Origin: Parietaria judaica
Lineage: Eukaryota; Streptophyta; Magnoliopsida; Rosales; Urticaceae
Direction of reading: 5' to 3'
Length of the DNA stretch: 64,000 nucleotides
Assembly: GCA_954871525.1 (NCBI GenBank)
Contig: OX940864.1
Coordinates: 18,780,001 to 18,844,000 of the forward strand
Each line of letters starts with the position of its first letter. The first letter of the stretch is position 1. The notes under the pieces were generated by a model. The model saw nothing but the letters and a program-made list of their open reading frames with translations, did no database searches and was not told the DNA's origin. Positions 44,352-53,779 of the stretch are shown in pieces. A program made the translations under genes and the position numbers.

Positions 44352-44464
44352 GATTGAAGACGAAGATCCAGGAGCAGCACACCCTCATCTTCGTCGCAGA
44401 ACCTCTCAAAGACCGCAACACCCTGAAGGAGCACTCTGGACCTCTAGTTTCGTCCCGTGAAGCT
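44352..44464 (+). pseudogene. Remnant of a lost first ubiquitin-like repeat (UBQ-a copy 2)
   Basis: Same remnant as 421-530, here without an ATG but open into the next domain. Contains AAGACGAAGATCCAGGAG and the word [11 protein letters not shown] in frame with the CDS. Confidence 0.65.
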
Positions 44465-45127
44465 ATGAAAATCTTCGTCAAAACCCCAACCGGCGAGAAG
44501 GTCATGCTCGAGGTCGAGAAATCCGACACCGCCGCCATTGTAAAGGCCAAGATCAAGGACCGACTGAGCCTCAGATTTGCAGGAGAACAGCTCGAAGGCG
44601 ACCGTACTCTGGCGGGTTGCGGCATCAAAAAGGACAGCGTTCTCGACGTTAGGTACCTTCCTCGTGAAGCTATCCAGATCTTTGTCAAAAGCCTAATGGG
44701 CAAGAGGATCCCGCTCGAGGTCGAGAATTCCGACACTCTCTCTAACGTGAAGGCCAAGATCCAGGAAAGGTTTGAGATTCCCGCAGCCCAGCAGAGGCTC
44801 GTCTTCGCCGGAAAACAACTCTTGGGTGACGAGAGCCTGGCGCATTACGGAATCAAGGAAGACAGCACTATCGGACTCGAGGTTCGTCCCCATGGATCTA
44901 TTCAAATCTTCGTGAAGACTGAGAGCGGAAAGACGATCGATTTGGAGATGAAGAGCTCGGACAGGATCATGAACGTGAAGGCAACACTCGAGCGCATGGA
45001 AGGGAATCGTCAGGCCCTACAGGCGCTCTTCTTGGCCAGGAATGAGCTCGAAGATCACCTCAAGTTGGCAGATTGCGGCCTTGTCAACGAGTCAACCCTT
45101 CACCTTGGCCGCCGTCTGCGTTGGTGA
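44465..45127 (+). CDS. UBQ-a: three tandem ubiquitin-like domains, no Gly-Gly (copy 2)
   Basis: 220 residues, the same length as copy 1 at 531. First domain [20 protein letters not shown] with the short loop ([15 protein letters not shown]), second with [15 protein letters not shown], third ending LHLGRRLRW. The reading frame is open, and the differences from copy 1 include conservative changes (for example Glu for Lys in domain 1, restoring the ubiquitin-like LEVE). The shared length and open frame in both copies hint at some constraint. A silent-versus-replacement count is needed before claiming selection. No diglycine is present, so neither release nor conjugation is expected. Confidence 0.8.
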   Translation: MKIFVKTPTGEKVMLEVEKSDTAAIVKAKIKDRLSLRFAGEQLEGDRTLAGCGIKKDSVLDVRYLPREAIQIFVKSLMGKRIPLEVENSDTLSNVKAKIQERFEIPAAQQRLVFAGKQLLGDESLAHYGIKEDSTIGLEVRPHGSIQIFVKTESGKTIDLEMKSSDRIMNVKATLERMEGNRQALQALFLARNELEDHLKLADCGLVNESTLHLGRRLRW

Positions 45128-46206
45128 CCGCACCTTACCACCGTGACAGTGACATTAATAGTGGTTTAAATTTCTTGATATTGCTGTAAAGTTACTATAA
45201 TATTTATTTTACCAAACGCTAAATCGATTTTAGTTAACTAGCAACAAGTGTTCAATAAACTTTTATAAACAGCTTACCAAACACTTGTCAGTTTTTTAAA
45301 TCAGTTCTTTTCACAAACTGAATCTAAAGTATTTTTTTTTAAACAAAGCTATGCCAAATATACTATAATCAAGTTTATGATTGATGCTTTGTTCTTAATC
45401 TCAATTTCAAGCTTCTTTTATTTTTTCTTTCTTTTCTTTCTATATTACCTACCAGATAAAATTTATTGCCGACAAATATTCTTGAAAATAAAAATAAAAT
45501 CTAAATTGTGTGCTATAAAATAATAACGATAACATAAATATTCCAAGGAGTTGCCGGTTTTCTGTCGATATTGTCGGTTTATTTGGTATCCGATTTTTTA
45601 TTTTCCATGGAGATATGAACCAATTCTACCTTAAGACATACAAGGGAAGACTGAAGACTAATTCTTGGTTCAATGAGACCGACAAGCTTTGTCTTTGTTT
45701 GAACTAGGGCAAAGAGCATCACATGTATTATCAAAGCTTCTGCATTTAGTATTTTTGTATGAGATTCAAGAATTTAATGTTGAAATGTTGTATTATGCTG
45801 ATTCTAATTATGTATTTAATAGGATTGTCAATTAGGCTTATAAGTTGACCACTATTTATTGTTAGGTCATTATTGTCAATTAGGCTTATAAGTTGACCAC
45901 GATTTATAGTTAGGTCATTGCTTTCCCTTTGTTTTTGTATATTTCTACTCTTTTCCAATATTCTTGTATTTCCCTAAAAAAAAAATAGCAGTTTATAATC
46001 GGGTCCACGTTGAGATTCATTAATTGCATCGTGTTAGTCACTGAAGATATTTCGCCTTTTGTATGTGCTGTGTTTGTGGGATTGTTGGCTCTAGTTGGAA
46101 TTAGTTCGACGTGTTTGTAGATAAAGATAAAAATACGATAGTAACTAAACGAAAAATTATAATTTATAAAGACTTTTACCCCTACTTGCTAAGTACAAGC
46201 ATAAAA
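45128..46206. other. Non-coding 3' flank of UBQ-a copy 2
   Basis: Duplicated in 1194-2200. Includes a local 53 bp tandem duplication of TTGTCAATTAGGCTTATAAG ... TTAGGTCATT at about 45824-45920. No gene. Confidence 0.5.
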
Positions 46207-46540
46207 ATGTCACGTGGAAACGGCTGCCTCAAAGCTGTGGTACGTCTTTATTGCCGTGGCCTTCACGGTGGGCGCTTTCGTAGTTTCAGCCGATGCGGAG
46301 TTTGTCATGGAGAAACTGTCTTCGGATATCAGCTCGCTTAGCAAGTTTTGATCGGTGAAAGACGGGCTCGCCCTTTCGTCATAAGACAACGAGGATAGTG
46401 AGAGTGATCCCAGTTTCTGTATACTTGAAATAGTTCAAAAGGCTAACGCTGCTCTTGACTTCCAAAATGGTTTGTGCCATTCAGGACATACTCTCGTTTT
46501 CTTTGCTATTTCGGGTACTTTTTCGAGTTTTCTGCTGTTG
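46207..46540 (+). pseudogene. Decayed ORF with one predicted membrane segment, family unknown
   Basis: One frame reads AASKLWYVFIAVAFTVGAFV, then VSADAEFVMEKLSSDISSLS, a TGA, VKDGLALSS, a TAA, and a further open stretch ALDFQNGLCHSGHTLVFFAI. The composition and a hydrophobic segment followed by an acidic/serine-rich part look protein-like, but I do not recognise the family. The region is precisely absent from the sister block near 2218. Weak call. Confidence 0.28.
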
Positions 46541-46949
46541 TTGTTTTTTTTTTTTTTTTTTGTAAGTTATATTCGTCCCCCATACCATGAAAATTAGGAA
46601 AGAGGTGAATGTCTCAAGCGTTCCGGAACAGTACGACATGAATCAATCGGGTTTAATCCAAATACTGATTAGGAGTACATCGATATGTCTACGATGATTG
46701 ATATGTATATATAGTACATATATATAGTGTTTGAGAGATGATATGTTTACGAATTATGAGTAATTGTCGCCGTTGGATGGCTGTTGCGACGACATGGTGC
46801 TGCATGTCGCTACTATAGACCAGTTTTTAATATTAAGATTCTCTCTCTCTCTAAAATCAAGATTCTGCCTAGAACGATGAAGATTATTGCAAAGAAGCTG
46901 GTCGAGAAGCATGAACCGGAGGCGGTGAGCTCGGATATCGTGCCAAAAC

Positions 46950-47232
46950 CATAGGCGGAACCAGGATTCGGAAGGAGGGGGGGCTCAAATTTTTTTTATA
47001 TCAAACTTACGTGATAAATTTAAAATAAAAATACAAACTTAATTATTGTAAAAAAAAACGATTTAAAATATATTGTCGACTTAGTGAATTTCAAAATATA
47101 AAATTTATTCAAAATATATTGCAACACAAATAACAGTAGACAAAAATCAAATATAAAAAAATAAATAGAGTAGACATGAAAGATCTATCCACTAATATAT
47201 AGAGAAAGAGTACATGAGAACTTGTTATATAT

Positions 47233-47270
<38 letters not shown>

Positions 47271-47507
47271 CTAGTAATGCTCTGAGAAAAACAATTGAAA
47301 GAAAGCGTACAATTCTAGAGTCTAGTCTATACCACAATGTGTAGAAGAGTTTATATTGTGTGCGTGTGTGAGGTAGAGGGGGGGGTGGTGGTGGCTGGCT
47401 TGGTAGGTTAGTGGAGTTGGCATTGAATTTTGTCCTCTGCTAATAGAATATTTAAAATTCTTAGGGTGGCTTTAGTCCCTGTGGTAATCAACGTAGTTCC
47501 GCCTTTG
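46950..47507. mobile_element. hAT-like MITE inserted in UBL-b copy 2
   Basis: 558 bp. Termini CATAGGCGGAAC and GTTCCGCCTTTG are inverted repeats with one mismatch in 12. They are flanked by a perfect 8 bp target duplication GCCAAAAC (46942-46949 and 47508-47515). No coding capacity. The interior includes an (AT)n run. The sub-terminal segment AGGATTCGGAAGGAGGGGGG matches in reverse the sequence just upstream of both PIG-V copies. Confidence 0.88.
47237..47269. repeat. (AT)n microsatellite inside the MITE
   Basis: About 16 AT units. Confidence 0.85.
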
Positions 47508-47718
47508 GCCAAAACTGAAAGGAAAACATCCAAAATCCTCCAGCAATATGCTCGAATTCATTTTCAACGGGCAACGACTTTGGCCTGACTACCGGTCATT
47601 GGAAGATTGCGGGGTTGTCAATGGTACGAAACTGTGCTACATCAATCCTACAGCTCTATCTTACTCTCTTCCTAGCGGGTTCATTGAAGTGTTCGTCAAA
47701 CACGTTGATGATGAATGA

Positions 47719-48717
47719 GACGACAATACTATCCGATGTGTGGTGGCGAAATCAGCAGATGTTTTGGAAATTTAAAATCAGGTGCACAACGACGCAGATA
47801 CCGGTTCTAAAATTTCTCGGTTCCAGTTCCAATTCTAAACGACATATACTAAAAGTGGTTGACTTAAAAACGACATGTAGTTTTGAAAAATCAGAAGTTA
47901 AAAACTACACGCATTATAAAAACTACAATAAAAATATATAATACATTAAAAATTAATTGACATGATAATACCTTAAAAATGACATGTAGCTTAAACTAAG
48001 AACTGGGAATAAAAACTGGAATATTTGTGGTTCCAGTTCTTGGTTTTAAGCTAAATTTCTTGGATTTTTTAAAATCAGTACCTCTGAGAAACAAATACAA
48101 GCTAAATTTACAGGATTAGTTTTTTTTTTTTTTAGTTCCCCACCGTTAAATTCCATGTATCTACTCATGATTTGTTTACGTTTTCGCTCATTTGACCAAG
48201 TTAAATAAACTGTAAATAGTTGATAAAAAAAATACTAAATTCTCGCACAATAACCAAACACGTGTTTAATAACGCAAAAACTAAAGTTTTATAGGTCAAT
48301 CATGTTGCCACGTGGTCAAAATGGTCGAATATGTAGTAAACATGAGCAAAAACGTGGACAGACCATATGTCTCTACGTAAATCTTCACGAGAAGGAGAAT
48401 AAAAAAGTTCAAATACTAATCGTAGAGAATATGTGCCAAAAATAAAATAAATTGGGAATATAAATTATCTTTTATTTTTTGTAATATATCAGTATATTTT
48501 TTTTTTTCAAATTCCCCTATTTGAATTAAGCCTTTTGTTTTTCTTTAAAAAAATTATTTATCGACATATATTTTTTCTATATATATTATATATCCATACA
48601 GATATTTAATTATATATATATAGCAGATAGATACTATAATTCTTAAGTGTTGACGACGAGTTTATTCTGTAGTTTCTACGAGAAAGAAAAACAAGAAACC
48701 CTAACGGCGCAAAAAAA
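47719..48717. other. Intergenic and upstream region of UBQ-c copy 2
   Basis: 47820-48060 has ACGACATGTAGTTTTGAAAA and related words shared with 14395-14530, and the TGGTTCCAGTTCTTGGTTTT stretch recalls 20132-20350: a dispersed unclassified repeat. From about 48500 it is the conserved ubiquitin-like family leader. No gene. Confidence 0.45.
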
Positions 48718-49800
48718 ATGTCACCAAAAACGCAAATTTTCGCCGAAACCCTAACAGGCGTAATCAAGCTCGAGGTTGAGGGCTCTGACACGATCGACGA
48801 TGTAAAGACGAAGATCCAGGAGCAGCACAGCCTCACCTTCGCCGGAGAACCTCTCAAAGACGGCTATACTCTGGAGGAATGCGGCATCCACAACGAAAGC
48901 ACTTTGGACCTTGAGCTTCCCCGTGAAGCTTTCAAAATCTTCGTCAAAACCCCAGCCGGCGAGAAGGTCGAGAAATCCGAGACCATCGATGACGCAAAGA
49001 CGAAGATCGAGGAACAGCACAGCCTCACCTTCGCTGGAGAACCGCTCAAGGACGTCTATACTCGGAAGGAATGCGGCATCCACAATGAAAGCACTTCGGA
49101 CCTTGAGCTTCCCCGTGAAGCTATGAAAATATTTCTCAAAACCCCAGCCGGAGATAAGGTCATGCTCGAGGTCGAGAATTCCGACACCATCGACGTTGTG
49201 AAGGCCAAGGTCAAGGACCACCTGAGGCTCAAATTTGCCGGAGAACAGCTCGAGGGCGACCGTACGCTGGTGGGTTGCGGCATAAAAAAGGGCAGCGTTC
49301 TCAGCGTTTCGTTCCTTATTCGTGAAACTATCCTGATCTTCGTTAAAAGCCTAACGGGTAAGAGAATCCCGCTCGAGCTCAAGTATTCCGACCCTGTCTC
49401 CAGGCTGAAGGCCAAGATTCAGGAAAGGTTTGAGATTCCCGCGGCCCAGCAGAAGCTCGTCTTCGCCGGATGACCACTCCTAATTAGTAAGTATTCCCTG
49501 GCGCATTACGGAATCCAGGAAGACAGCACTATCGAACTTGAGGTTCGCCCCATTGATTCTATTCACTTCTCCGTGATTACTGTGAGAGGAATGTTGGTCA
49601 ATTTGGAGATGAAAAACTCGGACACGGTCATGAAGCTGAAGGTCATCCTCCGTCGCAGAGAAGGGAATCCTCTGGCCCAGCAGGTGCTCAAGATTGCAGG
49701 AAATGGCAACCTCGAGGATCACCGCACGTTGGCGGAGTGCGGCGTTGTCAACGAGTCAGAACTCGCCCTTTGCCTCCGTTGGTGACAACAACTTAGTGAT
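48500..49800. repeat. Segmental duplication block Q, copy 2 (UBQ-c unit)
   Basis: Matches about 21440-22790. Confidence 0.85.
48718..49785 (+). pseudogene. UBQ-c copy 2: five-domain ubiquitin-like gene with a nonsense codon in domain 4
   Basis: Same start ([14 protein letters not shown]) and same overall length as the intact copy at 21708. Domains 1-3 are almost unchanged. At 49471 the AGA arginine codon of copy 1 is TGA, giving a 251-residue product ending QQKLVFAG inside domain 4. Just downstream a 3 bp insertion leaves the frame intact, and the rest of domains 4 and 5 stays open to a final CLRW stop at 49785. A single substitution therefore separates it from an intact gene. The short product with three complete domains could still fold. 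Domain 5 has more changes than the others relative to copy 1. Confidence 0.8.
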
Positions 49801-49840
49801 AGTGATGGTGATGGTTCTGGCATTCTAGGAAGAGAATAAT

Positions 49841-50461
49841 ATAGTAGAACCTCTGTAGATAGGACCAGCAAAAATATTATTTTATCGAATTATTAATTAA
49901 TATATAAATTATTAATTTATTAATTTATACATTAATGAAGAAAATTTTTATTAATAAGCCATAATTATATAAACGTTTTTACTAGCAAAAAAATTTCATT
50001 TTATTATATCGAGAATATTAAATTAGAGTCTGTTTCACGAAATGATGCAATTGTAGCGGCGATAACTCTCATATAAGCCTGAGAATACGTTACCCAACCT
50101 TCCTAATGCTCTTCGGAAGCTTAGAGATGAAGTTCAAGAAGACGTCAATTTTTCAAGAAGAATCAAATTACTATAGAATCATATTTTAAGAAGATTGCAT
50201 GATTAATGATGTAATGTTATCTTTTATTTAATGTGATTCCATAGTTATTTATGTTATATTTTATTTATAATGATTTTATAATTTTTTATGTAATTTTGTA
50301 TATTAAATTATTAATTTATATATCACTTGGGACCTATATAATTTCTAAAAAATCATAATTTTATAAATTTAGCGAATTATTAATTTAGCTAATTAGGCCC
50401 GAGTCGGGACCGGACAAAAATATTATTGAATCACGTATTAATTTACAGCGGTTCTACTGCA
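49841..50461 (+). mobile_element. Deleted pogo-like DNA transposon with terminal inverted repeats
   Basis: The left terminus TAGTAGAACCTCTGTAGAT pairs with the right terminus, whose complement reads GCAGTAGAACCGCTGTAAAT. Internally a decayed frame (about 50063-50200) resembles a pogo/Tigger-type transposase tail (LNALRKLRDEVQED), frame-shifted relative to the copy at 33153. UBQ-c/APY unit 1 lacks the element at the matching place (GAGAATAAT then TTTCGTAATAT), so it inserted after that duplication. The family call rests on a short tail and is tentative; the inverted repeats and empty site are direct. Confidence 0.55.
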
Positions 50462-50563
50462 TTGTTTTTTTTTTTTAAATTGTTTCGTAATATAATGAAA
50501 TCTTGTGGCCAAGTTAATTAGTGATTGATGCTTACTTCTTAATCTCGTAATCAGGCTTTTACC

Positions 50564-50659
50564 TTTTTTTTAAGGCAGCTTTGTTGCATGTGGGGATTGA
50601 ACCCACAACCTCCACTTTGGAGGTAGTGTGGAATTACCACTACGCTATCCTAGCAACCA
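50564..50659 (-). mobile_element. tRNA-derived SINE, copy in unit 3
   Basis: The same insertion as 33649-33744, copied as part of duplication block R, with the same direct repeats at 50544-50563 and 50660-50679. Confidence 0.75.
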
Positions 50660-50679
50660 CTCGTAATCCTGCTTTCACC

Positions 50680-51317
50680 TTTACACACCTTTTAAGTTTT
50701 AACAATATGTGGACATGAAACGACAAAATTATACAAATTTCCAAGCGACATTAAAACGGAAAACGGCAATATGCAGGACATGAAACATAAAATCATGTAG
50801 AAGCACAACTAGAAAACGGCATGTTTAAGTGTTCTGTTTCTTTGGAAAACGACAATATTATGACGAATAATAAAATAAATAAATCTATATATAAATAAAT
50901 AATAAAGAAAAATAAAGCGAAGGGTGTGCTTGGGTGAATCGCAGTGGAGATCGTCAAGATCTTCCCTTCCTCATTCAATCTTCTTCAATCTCTGCATTCC
51001 TTGCGAAGATTCAGTGTTCAGGTACCTAATCTATATACCTATATATATATGTATATGTATAAGTTCAGCGGCGACTTCTCGTCTCGTCTCGCGATTGTAT
51101 CTGGAATTTCAATGGCTGCGAATGGTGTTTGAGAGCTCTCCAATGGAATCGGAGGAAGGGGAATCGAGATATCAGTGTGAGTTCTGAATCTCCTAATTAG
51201 GTTGTTTGTGTCTGAATTTCAATGGCCGCGATCGAGGATTTGGGAGATCAGTGTGGGTTCTGAATCTGCTAATTGGGGCAATTCGTATCTGAAATTGAAT
51301 TGCTGCGATCAGTGAGA
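50680..51317 (+). promoter_or_regulatory. Upstream region and leader of APY copy 3
   Basis: AT-rich with TATATATAAATAAATAATAA at about 50886 as a TATA candidate, then the GTGTGCTTGGGTGAATCGCA leader. CAGGTACCTAAT at about 51020 is a possible leader-intron donor. Confidence 0.45.
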
Positions 51318-53779
51318 ATGGCGTTTGGTCGGATTGGGGAGTTGATTTCTCGATTGTCGCCTATCAGTTCGCAGACTCAGTTGCCATTGTCGTCTTCTTC
51401 TTCTTCTTCTTCAGCTTCGGGTTCGGCTTCGTTGCCTCCGAAACCCAGAACTCACGATGCTTCGGAATCAGCGTCGACAGCTTCGCTTTCCTCTGCCGCG
51501 AAAATGTCGAATCTCAGACTCTCGTCGTCCCTCCAGGATCTCGCCAGTTACCGTCACCGCGACGACGAGGCTGTCCACATTCTTCCGATCCCGAACAAAG
51601 CCGCTTCGCATTTTCCTCACTCGCCTCGCCCAAAGGAGAAGCCTTTGCCCTCGAACAAGTGTCTCCGGTCGCTGTTCCTCTTCATTTGCCTCCTTCTCTT
51701 CGCTTTTCTCCTTTACCTCTTCGCTCTCTCGCTCTGGTACCCGAAAGCTTCGAAATACTTCATCGTCCTCGATTCGGGGAGTACCGGAACTCGTGCCTAT
51801 GTATACCAAGCCTCGCCCTCTCCTCACTCGCTTCCCATTCTCATCACACAGCCTCCTCGGAAAAGCCTGTCTCCTCTCCCGTCTCGTGCTTATAACCGTG
51901 TCGAAACAGAGCCTGCGTTTCACAAATTGGTTCACAATGTTTCGGGTCTGAAGGGAGCGATCGAACCCCTTATGAGCTGGGCGGAGAAACAAATCCCGAA
52001 GAGCGCTCACAAGACTACTTCGGTCTTTCTCTATGCCACAGCTGGGGTTAGAAGGCTGGCTCGTGCTGATTCGGATTGGATTCTGGACAATGCCTGGTCC
52101 ATACTTCAAAGTACTTCTCCATTTTTATGTAGAAGAGAGTGGGTAAAGATCATTTCCGGGACCGAAGAAGCCTATTTTGGTTGGATCGCCCTTAACCACC
52201 GAAGAGGAGTTCTCGGGGCCAGCCCTAGAACGCCGACATTCGGCGCACTCGACATGGGTGGTTCGTCTTTGCAGGTCACATTTGAGAGCGATCGCCACAT
52301 AGCGACCAACCTGAACCTCAGAATCGGTAGGGTGAATCATCACCTTACCGCGTATTCTCTCTCCGGGTACGGTCTTAACGACGCTTTTGACAAGTCCGTG
52401 GCTAGCCTTTTCAAGCGGCTTCCACTTAAGGACACGCTTAAACCGGATAAATTGACGATTAAGCATCCCTGTTTGCAATCAGGTTACCGAGAGAAGTACA
52501 CATGCTCTCATTGTGGCAAATCGAGGATCAGCGTTTCGCTCATCGGTGATCCCAATTGGGACGAGTGTAGTGCACTTGCGAAAATTACCGTCAATATTTC
52601 GGAATGGTCTGAGACGACCCCAGGAATCGACTGTGATACACAACCATGTGCGCTTAGCCCCGGTGTTCCTCGTCCCTATGGTCAGTTCTATGCATTGTCA
52701 GGCTTTTACGTGGTCTACAAATTCTTCAGCCTCACTTCAGAAGCATCCCTTGATGACGTTTTGGAGAAGGGTCGGGATTTCTGTGAGAGAAGTTGGGATG
52801 TTGCGAAGAACAGTGTTGTCCCGCAGCCTTTCATCGAGCAATACTGTTTCAGGGCACCTTACATTGCCTTACTCTTGAGAGAGGGCTTGCAAATCAAGGA
52901 GAATCAAATCGTCATCGATTCAGGCACTACCACGTGGACACTAGGCGTGGCTCTATTGGAAGCCGGGAACGCATTTTCCTCAAGAATGGGGTTTTTTGGA
53001 AACTATAAGATTTTCCAGATGAAGATTAAACCGCTGGTTCTTCTGCTCCTGTTCGTTTCGTTAATTTTGCTTGTGTGTGCTCTGTCTTACGTCGGGAATT
53101 GGAGGCCGAAATTTTTGAGGCGGTCGTACCTTCCTCTCTTCGGACACAATGGTATGAGTTCTACATCGGTTTTGAACATCTCGTCTCCATTTCGGTTCCA
53201 GCGATGGAGCCGCCCGATCAGTTCTGGTAACCAACTCTCCCACTCTTATTTCATTTTTCTCGTTCCATGTTCTTTAAATGATCCCGAGTTATGTTTCGCC
53301 ATAATTTAGAACTGTATTTTTAAGTGTTAGGGTTGTTTGCTCAAATATCCTCAACTGTGAAGGAGGTTGCATAAATACCCCTCAATCTCAATGTTATGCA
53401 CAAATTAGATTGAACTTAGCTTGACTTGTGCAAATAAAATGAGATTGTGGGTAATTGTGTCAATAACTTTTAAAGTAATATAAACTTGTGAATTTCAGGA
53501 GACGGAAGAGCTAAGATGCCTCTGAGCCCAACCGTTAATGGCGCGCACGACAGACCATTCGCTTTCGGTTACAGCCACGGAACCGAAATCCAGCTCATGG
53601 AATCGTCAACGAGCGGTGTGGCCCACAGCTATTCGTCGAACAATCTTGGTCAGATGCAATTTGACGGCGGAAATAGCGCAGCGGCTTCGTTTTGGGGCCC
53701 GCACCGAGGCCAGATGCGGCTGCAGAGCAGACGATCGCAGTCCCGTGAAGACCTTAGCTCTTCGCTCGCCGAGGTCTGA
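51318..53779 (+). CDS. APY7: APY copy 3: apyrase-7-like nucleoside phosphatase, complete (2 exons)
   Basis: GDA1/CD39 family enzyme that hydrolyses nucleoside di- and triphosphates, probably membrane-bound in the endomembrane system. Exon 1 51318-53226, intron 53227-53498 (GTAACC ... TTTCAG), exon 2 53499-53779: 2190 bp, 729 residues, close to Arabidopsis APY7. It has a serine-rich cytosolic N-terminus, a transmembrane anchor at about 117-141 (SLFLFICLLLFAFLLYLFAL), apyrase motifs DSGSTGTRAYVY (about 150), ATAGVRRL (239), SGTEEAYFGWIALNH (279), LDMGGSSLQVTF (310) and IDSGTTTWTLGVALLE, a second membrane segment PLVLLLLFVSLILLVCALSY (about 570), and a cytosolic tail ending RRSQSREDLSSSLAEV, typical of the APY7 branch. 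The ATG is chosen because upstream frame extension has no ATG. The only complete copy of three. Confidence 0.9.

Larger units (their letters stand above)
44140..46826. repeat. Segmental duplication block P, copy 2 (UBQ-a unit)
   Basis: Matches 188-2333, plus about 450 bp (46220-46665) missing from copy 1. Confidence 0.85.
46877..47718 (+). pseudogene. UBL-b copy 2: ubiquitin-like gene split by a MITE and a nonsense codon
   Basis: The frame opens MKIIAKKLVEKHEPEAVSSD, a ubiquitin-like first strand and helix. It is interrupted at 46950-47507 by a MITE. If the MITE and one copy of its 8 bp target duplication are discounted, the frame continues without shift into FIFNGQRLWPDYRSLEDCGV and LPSGFIEVFVKHVDDE, then TGA at 47716-47718. 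UBL-b copy 1 has a Gly codon (GGA) at that TGA. After the stop, homology continues for about 60 bp (TIRCVVAKSADVLEI). It shows what the missing N-terminal half of copy 1 probably looked like. Non-functional unless the upstream fragment is used. Confidence 0.75.
50027..53241. repeat. Segmental duplication block R, copy 2
   Basis: Nearly identical to 33114-36326. Confidence 0.92.
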
